NCBI RefSeq assembly: GCF_000372845.1
Contig: NZ_KB889963.1
Location: 186,001 to 250,000 of the forward strand
Length of the DNA: 64,000 nucleotides
Origin: Methylocystis rosea SV97
Lineage (GTDB): Bacteria > Pseudomonadota > Alphaproteobacteria > Rhizobiales > Beijerinckiaceae
Reading direction: 5' to 3'
Both the position numbers and the translations under genes were made by a program. Each line of letters starts with the position of its first letter. Position 1 is the first letter of the stretch. This document shows, one piece after another, positions 16,718 to 25,536 of the stretch. Under the pieces are notes generated by a model, which was not told the DNA's origin, did no database searches, and worked only from the letters and a program-made list of their open reading frames with translations.

Positions 16718-17074
16718 ATGAAACCCTTTGGATTTGCGCTAGGCGCGTTGACGGGCGCCGCCGCGGTTTTGCTCCTAAACCGGCAGGGAACGCAGCGCGT
16801 GCGCCCGATCGCCAAGGCGGCGATGAAAGCCGCGGTGATGGCCTATCACGAAGCGCGCGTGCAAGGCGCCGAACTCGCCGAGGCCGCCGAGGATCTCTTC
16901 GCCGAAGCGAAGGCCGAGGCCGTGGCCGATATTTTCGCGGCAGCGATGGCCGCGGCGCAGACGAAGGCTGCGCAAGCAAAGACCGAAACAACGTCCGCAG
17001 CGACGGCAAAGCCCGAGAGCGCGGCGCCAGCAGGCGAGGCTCCCGCCTCGCGCACCGCAGGCGAGAGCGCGTAG
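16718..17074 (+). CDS. DUF5132-like membrane-associated protein
   Basis: A 118-residue protein beginning with one hydrophobic Gly/Ala-rich helix (PFGFALGALTGAAAVLLLN). Next comes an amphipathic helix RVRPIAKAAMKAAVMAYHEARVQGAELAEAAEDLFAEAKAE (continuous to about residue 70) and an Ala/Thr/Pro tail. The arrangement matches DUF5132 proteins, which accompany HMA_2 proteins and P-type ATPases. ATG 16718 is preferred over the adjoining GTG. Its stop TAG abuts the next gene's ATG, so the two are coupled. Confidence 0.65.
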   Translation: MKPFGFALGALTGAAAVLLLNRQGTQRVRPIAKAAMKAAVMAYHEARVQGAELAEAAEDLFAEAKAEAVADIFAAAMAAAQTKAAQAKTETTSAATAKPESAAPAGEAPASRTAGESA

Positions 17075-17518
17075 ATGAGCGAGGCAATCCTGCCCCTGGC
17101 GCAGGTGGCGCACGCCATGCCCGGCCGCGCGCGGCTGCGCGTCGCCGACCGCCGCGGCGACGCCGCTTATTTCGCTTCGGTCGCCAAGGGCCTTTCGGCG
17201 ATCGCCGGCGTTCGCAATGTCGAAGTGGCGCCAATGACGGGCAGCGTGCTCATTCAGCACAGCGGACCCTTGGCGCGCATCGGCGTCGCGGCGCAGGAGG
17301 CGCGGCTCTTTGTCGTCGGCGAAGCGCCTCACGCCGCGCGCGAGGCGCCGGCAGTCTCGATCGACCCGAAAGCCGTCGCGGCGCTGGCGCTGTTCGCCGC
17401 CGCGCTGTGGCAAATGTCGAAGGAGAGCGTTTTGCCGCCGGCGATCACCCTGCTGTGGTATGCGAGCCGGCTGGGCGGAGTCTGGTCGCCGGATGGCGAC
17501 GGCGGGAATGGCGATTAG
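17075..17518 (+). CDS. HMA_2-like (heavy-metal-associated domain 2) protein
   Basis: A 147-residue protein. Residues 8-75 form a ferredoxin-like fold: HAMPGRARLRVADRRGDAAYF, then a helix, then VRNVEVAPMTGSVLIQHSG. This is the HMA_2 pattern, without the CxxC of classical HMA domains. The C-terminal half has a hydrophobic stretch (AVAALALFAAALWQM). The same fold seems to start the P-type ATPase at 21730, supporting a shared role. It is immediately downstream of the DUF5132-like gene and converges on the metK-like gene with 2 nt between stops. Confidence 0.72.
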   Translation: MSEAILPLAQVAHAMPGRARLRVADRRGDAAYFASVAKGLSAIAGVRNVEVAPMTGSVLIQHSGPLARIGVAAQEARLFVVGEAPHAAREAPAVSIDPKAVAALALFAAALWQMSKESVLPPAITLLWYASRLGGVWSPDGDGGNGD

Positions 17519-17520
17519 TC

Positions 17521-18702
17521 CTAACCCCTGAGCGCATCCGCGACATCGGTCGCTTCCCACGGGAGATCGAGATCGGCGCGGCCAAAATGTCCGTAGGTGG
17601 CCAGCGGCAGATAGAAGCCGGCCGGGCCGCACCTCTGGGGCGCGGTGCGCAAGCCGAAGCGGCGGACGATCGAGCCAGGCCGAAAATCCAGAAGCGCGGC
17701 GAGGCGTCTGGCGATTTTCTCATCCGCCAGATAGCCGCTGCCGAAGGTCTCGACCGAGAGACTGATGGGCTCCGCCTGCCCCGCCGCGTAAGCCAGGTGA
17801 ACTTCGCAGCGCTCGGCGAGGCCCGCCGCGACGATGTTCTTGGCGGCGTGCCGCGCGGCGTAAGCGCCGGCGCGTTCGATGCGCGAAGGGTCCTTGCCTG
17901 ACAGCGCCGAGCCGCTCTGGCGCGCGATCTCGCCATAGGCGTCGATGCCGCTCTTGCGCCCAGTCAGGCCGGCGTGGCGCGCGGGTCCGCCGATTTCAAA
18001 GGGCTCGCCGGCGTTGACGTGAACCGTCGTGTGAGCGTCCGGCCTCATGTCGCCCGCGGAAAGCGCATCAAGCGCGATCGCGCGCAGCCGGTCGAACTTG
18101 GCGTCGTCCATCGCCGCGCCGTCAAAGGCGACGGTCAGCGAAACCCCATAGATTCGTGCGGGGCGACCGCCGCGAAATTCGACCGAGACTTGCGTCTTGG
18201 CGTCAGGCGAGAGCGACGAGAATCCGTCGCGCCGAGCGGCGTCGAGCGCCCGCGCGACCTTATGCGCGAGGCTGATCGGCGCCGGCATGAATTCAGGCGT
18301 ATCGCGACAGGCGTAGCCGAAAACATTGGCCTGCTCACGCGCCACGCGCCGGCTGATCGCCGCGTCGTCGTCAAGCTCTTGGAGAGGCGGCTCGCGCGCC
18401 TCGAGCGGCAATTCCACGAAGCTCGTCAGAATCGAGCAGTTGCGCGCGTCGAAGCTCCCAGCGGCGTAACCGGCCTCCTGCATGACCGCGCGCGCCAGCG
18501 CCGGCAAATCGACGAGCGCGTCGGCGGCGTATCGCGCGGCGAGAAAGACGACGCCGGTCGCCAGGGCGCATTCCACAGTTGCGCGCGCGCGATCATCTTC
18601 ACGCAGCAGCGCATCAATGGCCGCATCGCTGATCTGATCGCAGAGCTTGTCGGGGTGCCCCGGAGTCACCGACTCCGACGTGAAGATCATGTCAGGCGAC
18701 AT
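17521..18702 (-). CDS. Divergent methionine adenosyltransferase (MetK) paralogue
   Basis: A 393-residue protein of the S-adenosylmethionine synthetase family. It keeps FTSESVTPGHPDKLCDQISDA at the N-terminus, FGYACRDTPEFMPAPISLAH, AGLTGRKSGIDAYG and SGKDPSRIERAGAYAARHAAKN. However, the canonical GAGDQG loop before FGYA reads RVAREQA, and other conserved Gly/Asp positions are altered. It could still make SAM, or may have another nucleotide-related role. Its start overlaps the end of the P-type ATPase gene by 11 nt, so the two are cotranslated. Housekeeping metK presumably lies elsewhere. Confidence 0.85.
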   Translation of the reverse strand: MSPDMIFTSESVTPGHPDKLCDQISDAAIDALLREDDRARATVECALATGVVFLAARYAADALVDLPALARAVMQEAGYAAGSFDARNCSILTSFVELPLEAREPPLQELDDDAAISRRVAREQANVFGYACRDTPEFMPAPISLAHKVARALDAARRDGFSSLSPDAKTQVSVEFRGGRPARIYGVSLTVAFDGAAMDDAKFDRLRAIALDALSAGDMRPDAHTTVHVNAGEPFEIGGPARHAGLTGRKSGIDAYGEIARQSGSALSGKDPSRIERAGAYAARHAAKNIVAAGLAERCEVHLAYAAGQAEPISLSVETFGSGYLADEKIARRLAALLDFRPGSIVRRFGLRTAPQRCGPAGFYLPLATYGHFGRADLDLPWEATDVADALRG

Positions 18703-21700
18703 GGCTTTCTCCGTTGCGGCGCGGCGCCGCCTCTTCGCGATCGGCGATTCTGCCGATGATATCGTTGGCGAGCGAACTGCCGAGGGCGATGGCGCCGATC
18801 CGCAACAGGTCGCCGGCGCCGAGCGGCGACAGGCCGAGAAGGCGCCGGGTCAACGGAAAGAGTTGCACGCCCGCCTGCAGCAGCAGGGTCGCGCCGACGG
18901 CGCCATAGAGCGTCGAATTGGGCGGCCTGCCGACCTCGGAGCTTAATCCGCGTAACTCCGAACGACAGGCCAGACTGTGGAGCAACTGGCCGCAGGTGAG
19001 GCCGTGAAAGGTGACGGTGCTAGCGCGCGCGCCGCCGGCGCCGCCGCCGAGGCTGAAATAGCCGATCAGCGCCGCAACGCCCATCACCGACCCCTCGCGA
19101 AGAATGCGCCTAAAATCGGAGGCGGCGAGAATCGGCGCTTTCGGATCATGCGGCGGCCTGTCGAGCACGTCGGGCTCCGGCGGCTCAAGCCCCAGCGCGA
19201 TCGCCGGCAGCGCGTCGGTCGCCAGATTGAGCCAGAGCAGTTGCATCGGCGTCAACGGCTCGCCGCCGACAAGGGCGGCGCCGAGCATGGCGATCGTCTC
19301 GGATGCGTTGGTCGAAACGAGATAGCGCAGGACCTTACGAATATTCGCATAGGTGGCGCGGCCGAGTCGGATGGCCTCGACGATGCCGTCCATGTCGTCG
19401 GTCGCGAGCACGATGTCTGCGACCTGCCGGGCGACGTCGGCGCCTTCTCCGCCCATCGCGATTCCGACGTCCGCCGCGCGCAAGGCGGGGCCGTCGTTGA
19501 CGCCGTCGCCGGTCATCGCCACGATATGGCCGTGGCCTTGCAGCGCCTTGACGATGTTGAGCTTGTCGACGGGGCTGACGCGCGCGAAGACATGCGGCTG
19601 CCTCGCCAGCGCCTCGAGCATCTCGGGCTGCATCTTCGCCATCTGCCCGGCCTCGAGCACGCGCAGCTCGCCGCCGTGATTGAGATCGAGACGCCGCGCG
19701 ATGGCGAAGGCGGTCGCGCTTTGATCGCCGGTGATCATCACCGTGCGCACGCCGGCGCGATGCAGCTGCTTGAGCGCTGGGCCGACGCTGGCGCGAATAG
19801 GATTCGCGATGCCGGCAAGGCCGAGCCACACGAGATCATGCTCGTCACGGGGATCGCCGCCGGCTTCGCCGATCGCGACGCCAAGAACGCGCAGCGCGTC
19901 GCCGGCCATGCGCTCATTGGCCTTGAGAATGGCGGTCCGCGCCGGGCCGTCGAGCGGCGCGGCGCCATCGGCCATGCTGCGGGTCGCGCAACGCGCCAGC
20001 ACCTCGACCGGATCGCCTTTAACGCAAAGCACCCGCGCGCCGCCGGTCGCTTCGTGGAGCGTGCTCATGCGCTTGCGGCCCTCGCCGCGCGCCACGCAGG
20101 TCGCCATAGGCGCAGATCGCCGCAGAGCGAGGGGATCGACGCCCATCGCCACGCCCGCTTGCACCAATGCTGTTTCGGTCGGCGTGCCGTCGATCTCCCA
20201 ACCTTTCGCCGCGGGCGCGACGGCGGCGTCGCTGCATAGCGTCGCGGCTTCGAAGAGGCGACGCGCAATAGCGACTGTCGCGGCGTCGGCATCGACGCCG
20301 TCGCGCAACAGTCTGCCTTCCTGGAGCTCAAACGCGCCATTATCGACGTGAACGCGAACCGCCGCCATGCGGTTTTCGGTGAGCGTGCCGGTCTTATCGA
20401 GTCCGATCGTCTCGATCGCGCCAAGCGTCTCCACGGCGTCGATCTTGCGCACCAGCACCTTGCGCTTGCGCATGTCCTGCACGCCCAAGGCGAGCGTCGT
20501 GGTCGCGACGGCGGGCAGCCCTTCGGGGATGGCCGCCACCGCGAGCGAAATCGCGCTGCGCAAGGTCGGGATAAGCCCGTGCCCGCGCAGAAGGCCAAGA
20601 GCGAAGACGCACGCGCAAATGGCGCCATTGACGATGACAAGTTCGCGCTCGACGTCGCCCAGTTCGCGCTGAATAGGCGTTTGTGGCCGTTGTAGCGCGC
20701 CGAGCAACTGCTGCACGCGGCCGATCTCGGTCTGCGCGCCGATGGCGGTGATAATGGCTACGCCGGATCCGCCGGTCACCGCCGTGCCGCGAAACACCAT
20801 ATTGCGACGATCGGAGACTCCCGTATCCGGCGCCAGAACAATCTTTGCCTCTTTCGGCGCCGGTTGCGCCTCGCCGGTCAACGGCGATTCGTTCACGGTC
20901 AGATCGTCGCTGGCGATCAGCCGCGCGTCCGCCGGCACAAAGACGCCGCGTTCGATCAGCAGGAGGTCGCCCGGCGCAAGATCGCGCGCGTCGATCCTCA
21001 GTCGCGCGCCGTCGCGGACGACGGCGGCGTCCGACAACTCCTCCGAGGCAAGGCCCGAAATCGTTCGGTCCGCCTGACGTTCGGTGGCCGCGGCGATGCC
21101 GGCGTTGATCAGCACCACCGCAGCGATCATCACCGCGTCGGCGACGCCGCCGGTGGCCAGCGACACCACCGCCGATGCGCCGAGCAAAACAATCGGGAGA
21201 CTGGTCAACTGTTCCGCGAAAACGATCGCCGCCGAGCGCGGCTCTGCGCGGCGGAGCTCGTTATGCCCCCATTTCTGCAGTCGTTCCGACGCGTCCTCTG
21301 TCGTTAAGCCTCGACCGAGGTCCGTCTCCAGCCGCGCCGCGAGCGCATCGATCGCTTCGGCGTGAGCGGCGTTTTCCGGCGTTAGCAACGCGCTTTCGCC
21401 GACGTCGAATACCGGCTCTTCAGCGACCGCCGCTTCGAGCGCCTGCATCAGTCGCGCGCTTGTGACGGGCTGCTGAAATTCGATGAGAGTCGAACCCGTC
21501 AATTCGCTGGAGCGAACGAAAAGGACGCCGGGCAGACGTCGAAGCCGCTTCTCGACGGCCCGCGCGAGCGCTGCGCGGCCGCGCAGCCCCATATGGCGGA
21601 TCCGCGCGCGGCCGCAACAAGCATCATGAATAAGCTCGGCGTCAAATTGCGCACAGGACTCCACGCCGAAGCGACGTGAACCTACGGGCGCGTTCTCTGA

Positions 21701-21730
21701 GTCCGCTTCAGCCAGGATCATTGAGCACAT
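18692..21730 (-). CDS. P2-type cation-transporting ATPase with N-terminal HMA_2-like domain
   Basis: A 1012-residue pump. Residues about 45-105 resemble the HMA_2 fold (HMGLRGRAALARAVEKRLRR...STLIEFQQP); the N-terminal cation-ATPase domain begins near 140. The transmembrane ion-site helix has AAIPEGLPA as in Ca2+/Mn2+ pumps. D445 in DKTGT is the phosphorylated Asp; TGDGVND is near 735-742. TGEAQ supplies the actuator loop (TGES/TGEA type). The C-terminal helices include NLATDALPAIALGLEPPE. The specificity is probably Ca2+ or another divalent cation; Cys-Pro-Cys metal motifs are absent. It lies upstream of, and overlaps, the MetK-like gene. Confidence 0.9.
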   Translation of the reverse strand: MCSMILAEADSENAPVGSRRFGVESCAQFDAELIHDACCGRARIRHMGLRGRAALARAVEKRLRRLPGVLFVRSSELTGSTLIEFQQPVTSARLMQALEAAVAEEPVFDVGESALLTPENAAHAEAIDALAARLETDLGRGLTTEDASERLQKWGHNELRRAEPRSAAIVFAEQLTSLPIVLLGASAVVSLATGGVADAVMIAAVVLINAGIAAATERQADRTISGLASEELSDAAVVRDGARLRIDARDLAPGDLLLIERGVFVPADARLIASDDLTVNESPLTGEAQPAPKEAKIVLAPDTGVSDRRNMVFRGTAVTGGSGVAIITAIGAQTEIGRVQQLLGALQRPQTPIQRELGDVERELVIVNGAICACVFALGLLRGHGLIPTLRSAISLAVAAIPEGLPAVATTTLALGVQDMRKRKVLVRKIDAVETLGAIETIGLDKTGTLTENRMAAVRVHVDNGAFELQEGRLLRDGVDADAATVAIARRLFEAATLCSDAAVAPAAKGWEIDGTPTETALVQAGVAMGVDPLALRRSAPMATCVARGEGRKRMSTLHEATGGARVLCVKGDPVEVLARCATRSMADGAAPLDGPARTAILKANERMAGDALRVLGVAIGEAGGDPRDEHDLVWLGLAGIANPIRASVGPALKQLHRAGVRTVMITGDQSATAFAIARRLDLNHGGELRVLEAGQMAKMQPEMLEALARQPHVFARVSPVDKLNIVKALQGHGHIVAMTGDGVNDGPALRAADVGIAMGGEGADVARQVADIVLATDDMDGIVEAIRLGRATYANIRKVLRYLVSTNASETIAMLGAALVGGEPLTPMQLLWLNLATDALPAIALGLEPPEPDVLDRPPHDPKAPILAASDFRRILREGSVMGVAALIGYFSLGGGAGGARASTVTFHGLTCGQLLHSLACRSELRGLSSEVGRPPNSTLYGAVGATLLLQAGVQLFPLTRRLLGLSPLGAGDLLRIGAIALGSSLANDIIGRIADREEAAPRRNGESHVA

Positions 21731-22278
21731 TGTCTGGCGCGCATCGAAGCCCGCTTTTCACGACCGTTCGATGACACTCGGCTCTGCGGATCGCTTCCGC
21801 AAAACCGCTGCTCTGAGTCATGTCGTCGGCAGCCGCTCGTAAACGGCGACGCGCAATGGGCGCGCTCCGCAATGTTTGAGATCGCTACTATAGTTGCGCG
21901 CAAGGGATAGGCGCAACCGCGGGCCACTGCGCTGCACAGCGCATCCTGCGCTGCAAAATCGTCTGCCGGCGGAACCTTAACGAAGGATCGGCGTTCCCCA
22001 CCAGCGGCAAGCTTATATTGCGCCTTCGCCAGTTTGCAAATCTGATAGTGTTAGCGTTTTCAGTTTCGTCGATTCGGGTGGGAGCGAACAATGTTCTTGA
22101 GAAAGCTGCTTGCGGCGAGCTTCGCCGCAACCGCATCTGCTATCGCCGGCTCAACATTCTGCACAACGTCGATAGCGCCATTCTAGGCGTCAAGGTCACA
22201 CGGGCGTATAACGTCCTTGCGGCGGACTTCTTTCAAATGCGCAATTCAAGAAATCGCTTTCTCGAGGGGAGGGAAAAC
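21731..22278. other. Divergent intergenic region between the ATPase and catalase-like genes
   Basis: About 550 nt between divergent genes, so it should hold promoters for both. Apart from one mini-frame at 22091 I see no gene. A frame continuing upstream from the catalase-like gene to 22018 has a poor, non-conserved translation and is not taken as coding. Confidence 0.4.
22091..22186 (+). CDS. Possible 31-residue signal-peptide-like mini-gene
   Basis: The ATG at 22091 is preceded by GTGGGAGCGAACA (a fair RBS) and opens a 31-codon frame. It begins MFLRKLLAASFAATASAIAG, which looks like a Sec signal, and ends CTTSIAPF. It may be a leader peptide, a tiny exported peptide, or the 5' stump of a decayed exported gene. 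It lies 93 nt before the catalase-like gene. Support is weak. Confidence 0.25.
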   Translation: MFLRKLLAASFAATASAIAGSTFCTTSIAPF

Positions 22279-23424
22279 ATGATGAGAAGACGGAGCGCGT
22301 CTGTCGCGACGGCCGCCATGCTTTTGGCGATGTCAACAAGCCCGCGCCAAGCCGCCAGCGCCGAACAGGCGGCGGCCGCCGTACCGGCGGCCCCGCTCAC
22401 CAAATTCGAGAAAGCGCCTGCGGGCGAAGCCGAGCAGATCGGGCAGATCATTTCGCTCACCACGCAGCTTCTGCAGATGCGCTATCCGGAAGGGATGGCG
22501 CGGCGCGGCGTGCATCCAAAAGATCACGGCTGCGTCAAAGCGACATTTACCGTCAATTCGGATATTCCCCCAAATTACCGGGCTGGCGTCTTCGCGACGC
22601 CGGGCAAGAAATATCCGGCCTGGATTCGCTTCTCCAACGCGACGCCCTTTCTTGCGCCCGATCTTGGAAAGAAGGGACCCGACAGCCGCGGCATGGCGAT
22701 CAAGCTCATCGGCGTCGACGGAGACACGCTCTTAAACGAGCCCGGCGCAAAGACGCAGGATTTCCTGCTGATCAATCTTCCGGGCTTCGCCTTCCCGAAC
22801 GTCTCCGAATATCTGGAAGTCACCAAGATTCAGCTCGCGAAACATGACGACATCACGTCCTTTTTTGCGCCGCCCCTGTCGCCTGATCGACTGAAGACGG
22901 CGGCGGTCGTCAAGAAGATCCAGCAAACCAACGTCGGCAATCCGCTCGAGAGTCCGTATTTTTCGGCTGCGCCGTTTCTTTATGGCTCCGACAGGGTCGC
23001 GAAATTCAGCGTGACGCCGAGAAGCGCGGAAAAGACGCCCGTGCCGGCAAATCCAACCACGAATTATCTGCGCGAGGCGATGAAGAAGAGCCTCGATCCC
23101 GCCAATGGCAAGCCGGCAGTCTTCGATTTCAAAGTCCAGCTGCGCAATGATGATTCGCTGCCGATCGAAGACGCGACCGCCGAATGGTCGGAGACGACCG
23201 CGCCGCCGCAAAATGTCGCGACCATCGAGATCGACCAGCAGGATTTCGACAATGCGTTTCAGGTGACGGAATGCGAGCACATGGCGTTCACGCCATGGCA
23301 CGGGCTCACGGCGCACCAGCCGATCGGCGGCATCAATCGGCTGCGTCGCGACGTCTATATCGCCTCCTCGAAGTTCCGGTCCCAGCCCAAAGAGCCGACG
23401 GGATTCCCAAAATGGCCGTGGTGA
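22279..23424 (+). CDS. Exported catalase-fold haem protein
   Basis: A 381-residue protein. The ATG at 22279 has a strong RBS (GAGGGGAGGG) and a signal peptide (MMRRRSASVATAAMLLAMST...AASA). The catalase-like core is seen in HPKDHGCVKATF (distal His region), YPAWIRFSNATP, SRGMAIKLIGVDG, QDFLLINLPGFAF and a C-terminal RLRRDVYIASSKFR, whose Tyr is the likely proximal haem ligand. It is shorter than true catalases and lacks the NADPH domain. It resembles SrpA-type catalase-related proteins that may act as peroxidases. It overlaps the following di-haem cytochrome gene by 13 nt, which suggests a joint periplasmic role. Confidence 0.85.
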   Translation: MMRRRSASVATAAMLLAMSTSPRQAASAEQAAAAVPAAPLTKFEKAPAGEAEQIGQIISLTTQLLQMRYPEGMARRGVHPKDHGCVKATFTVNSDIPPNYRAGVFATPGKKYPAWIRFSNATPFLAPDLGKKGPDSRGMAIKLIGVDGDTLLNEPGAKTQDFLLINLPGFAFPNVSEYLEVTKIQLAKHDDITSFFAPPLSPDRLKTAAVVKKIQQTNVGNPLESPYFSAAPFLYGSDRVAKFSVTPRSAEKTPVPANPTTNYLREAMKKSLDPANGKPAVFDFKVQLRNDDSLPIEDATAEWSETTAPPQNVATIEIDQQDFDNAFQVTECEHMAFTPWHGLTAHQPIGGINRLRRDVYIASSKFRSQPKEPTGFPKWPW

Positions 23425-25232
23425 CGCGTCTCACAAGCGCGATCGCGCGCGTTTCGTTCGTCGCATGCTTGGCGCTGGCGTCACACGCGTGTCTCCACGC
23501 GCCGGCTTTCGCGCAAACGGCGCCTTCCGGCGGCGAGTGGCGCGCCGAGCAGGAAAAAAGACTGAAGGCGCTCGACGCCTATATCAGCCGAAAGCCGGTC
23601 GCCTATCGCTGGTTTGCGGATTTTCCCTTCGGCCTGAGCGACGGCGCTCCGTTCATCATTTTGAAGCTCCTGCCAAAGCTCGCGCCCGAAGAATGGGGAA
23701 GCGCGGATAATTTTCTCGACGTCGCCGGCCTCTTCATCGACGCGCGCGATCCCACCTACCCCATCGCGCGCGGCTTCGGCTGGACCGGCCTGGCGCGCGA
23801 CGATCCCAGCGGCGCCCTGGATTACGCGGCTTTGAGTTGCGGCGCCTGCCATATCGGTCGGGTGCGGCTCGACGACGGCAGTCTGCGCTATCTCGACGGC
23901 GGCGTGAACGCGCAGTTCAACCTCGTTCAGTATCGCGTCAGAGTGAGAAACACGATCAAGAAGATCACCGAGGGGGCGACGACGCCGGAGGAGAAGATCG
24001 AACGCGCCACTCGGGCCATTCTTACAGCGCTCGACAAGGCGCATGCCCAAGACAGAAATTACTTCTACAAGAATTACTCCTTCGCTGGCCGCCGCTTCGA
24101 CGCCGCCTATGAGACGCGTCAGATTGAACTCTTCATGCGGGACGCGCCGGCGATCGTCGAAAAATTCCTGACGCGCGCCGGACTCGAATATGTCTCGCTG
24201 CTCGACCTCGTCTACAAGAACTACAAAGGCTTCGAGGAGCAGATGACGCAAGGTTTCGGCGGCATGGCCGACGCGACCGGCGTCAGCACGTCGATGGTCT
24301 ACGCCGCCGCCGAAGCGAGCGGCGAAACTCCCGATCCGATGACAAGCCTGCCGCCGACGCCGGGCATCACCGACTTCATGGCCGTGTGGGAGCAGGAGAA
24401 GCGTCTGGCGCGCTGGTCCCCGGATCACACGCAACTCGTCGACGGCGGCGGACAATGGAACGGCAATATTCCGATTCCGATCTTCCGCAACCTCGCCGCC
24501 GAATTGACGCTGGGGCTCGGACGCGACACCGACATCCGCATCGCTGCTTTCAGCGAGGATCTGCTGCGCGATCTGCCGGCGCCCGTGTACCCCTTCCCCG
24601 TCGATCTCGCGCTCGCGAAAAAGGGCGCGGCGCTGTTCGACGAGAACTGCGCGGCGTGTCATCGGCCGCATAACGGCAAGGTCTACGACCTCGGCACGGA
24701 TCTCGGCCGGGCGCGCGTCGTCAGCGACACGATTGCGAAAAACGCCCGCGACAGTTTTACGAAGATCTGTTCGCCGACGAGAGTCGTCGAGATGCCGCCC
24801 TCGGGCGACCGGCTTGCGCCCTGCGCGAAGTTCGAAGGCGTCTCGCTGGAGAACCGCGCGGACGTCTCCATGGCCGATCCCGCGACGCATGAAGGCTATA
24901 ACGCCCTGCCGCTTGGCGGCGTGTGGGCGCAGGCGCCCTATCTGCACAACGGCTCAGTGCCGACGCTTTATCATCTCCTCGTGCCGCGCGAGCGCCCGGC
25001 CGTCTTCATCAAGAGCCGGCTCGACTATGACAAGAAGCTCGGCGGCTTCTCCTGGGAGCCGGCGCAAACGCTCTCGCGCGAAGGCTATCGTTTCGACACG
25101 GCGTCCTTTCCGGCGCTCTCCAACAAGGGGCACGACAAAGACGTCACCGAGGACGGCAAGACGTTGAAGCTCGATTGGTCCGACGACGTCGCCGGCGCCA
25201 TGGCGATCGTCGAATATCTGAAGACGAAGTGA
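23412..25232 (+). CDS. Di-haem cytochrome c, RoxA/cytochrome c peroxidase-like
   Basis: A 606-residue exported protein (signal ...FVACLALASHACLHAPAFAQ). There are two c-type haem sites: CGACH at residues 143-147 and CAACH at 413-417. The C-terminal block GVWAQAPYLHNGSVPTLYHLL is shared by rubber-oxygenase (RoxA/RoxB) relatives and di-haem peroxidases. The spacing of the haems and the total length fit the RoxA-like group better than the roughly 330-residue CcpA peroxidases. The substrate is unknown. Its start lies inside the end of the catalase-like gene (13 nt overlap), so the two proteins are probably made together. Confidence 0.85.
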   Translation: MAVVTRLTSAIARVSFVACLALASHACLHAPAFAQTAPSGGEWRAEQEKRLKALDAYISRKPVAYRWFADFPFGLSDGAPFIILKLLPKLAPEEWGSADNFLDVAGLFIDARDPTYPIARGFGWTGLARDDPSGALDYAALSCGACHIGRVRLDDGSLRYLDGGVNAQFNLVQYRVRVRNTIKKITEGATTPEEKIERATRAILTALDKAHAQDRNYFYKNYSFAGRRFDAAYETRQIELFMRDAPAIVEKFLTRAGLEYVSLLDLVYKNYKGFEEQMTQGFGGMADATGVSTSMVYAAAEASGETPDPMTSLPPTPGITDFMAVWEQEKRLARWSPDHTQLVDGGGQWNGNIPIPIFRNLAAELTLGLGRDTDIRIAAFSEDLLRDLPAPVYPFPVDLALAKKGAALFDENCAACHRPHNGKVYDLGTDLGRARVVSDTIAKNARDSFTKICSPTRVVEMPPSGDRLAPCAKFEGVSLENRADVSMADPATHEGYNALPLGGVWAQAPYLHNGSVPTLYHLLVPRERPAVFIKSRLDYDKKLGGFSWEPAQTLSREGYRFDTASFPALSNKGHDKDVTEDGKTLKLDWSDDVAGAMAIVEYLKTK

Positions 25233-25290
25233 CATTCGAAGCCCGGCGCGGGCGGGCATCAGCCGTCCGGAATCTTCCTCCCCGCAGCCG

Positions 25291-25427
25291 TCATGCCCGG
25301 CCTCGTGCCGGGCATCCACGCCGGGACATCGCGAAACGCATCACGTGGAGACGGCATGTTCGGCTCATGTCCTGACATTTGCGTCGTGTCATCGCGTGGA
25401 TGGCCGTGACAAGCGCGGCCATGACGC
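25291..25427. repeat. Dispersed palindromic intergenic elements
   Basis: Two elements lie downstream of the cytochrome gene. At 25294-25314, TGCCCGG and CCGGGCA flank a 7-nt loop. At 25394-25427 is a 34-nt element with arms ATGGCCG/CGGCCAT that recurs at 55469-55502 with a single base difference. A degenerate relative is near 37175-37204. Such GGCCATGAC/GTGGATGGCC units are typical small intergenic repeats in Hyphomicrobiales genomes. Confidence 0.7.
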
Positions 25428-25514
25428 TGTGAGATGACGCCTTGTTAACCTGGATACGGAGCCCTGCCGTTAGCCAGCCCCGCCTTGACTCTCCCGCATC
25501 GGGAGTCATTATGA

Positions 25515-25529
25515 GAACATAACAGGAAC
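25515..25529 (+). promoter_or_regulatory. LexA (SOS) box of the imuA operon
   Basis: GAAC-ATAACAG-GAAC is an exact alphaproteobacterial LexA direct repeat (GAAC-N7-GAAC), ending 7 nt before the imuA start at 25537. Binding here would block imuA-imuB-dnaE2 until DNA damage cleaves LexA. Confidence 0.88.
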
Positions 25530-25536
25530 TCATGAG

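Noticed and set aside
22018-22278. In-frame upstream extension of the catalase-like gene
   Set aside because: The translation is Arg/Asn-rich, unlike any catalase N-terminus, and the ATG at 22279 has a strong RBS and a signal peptide.
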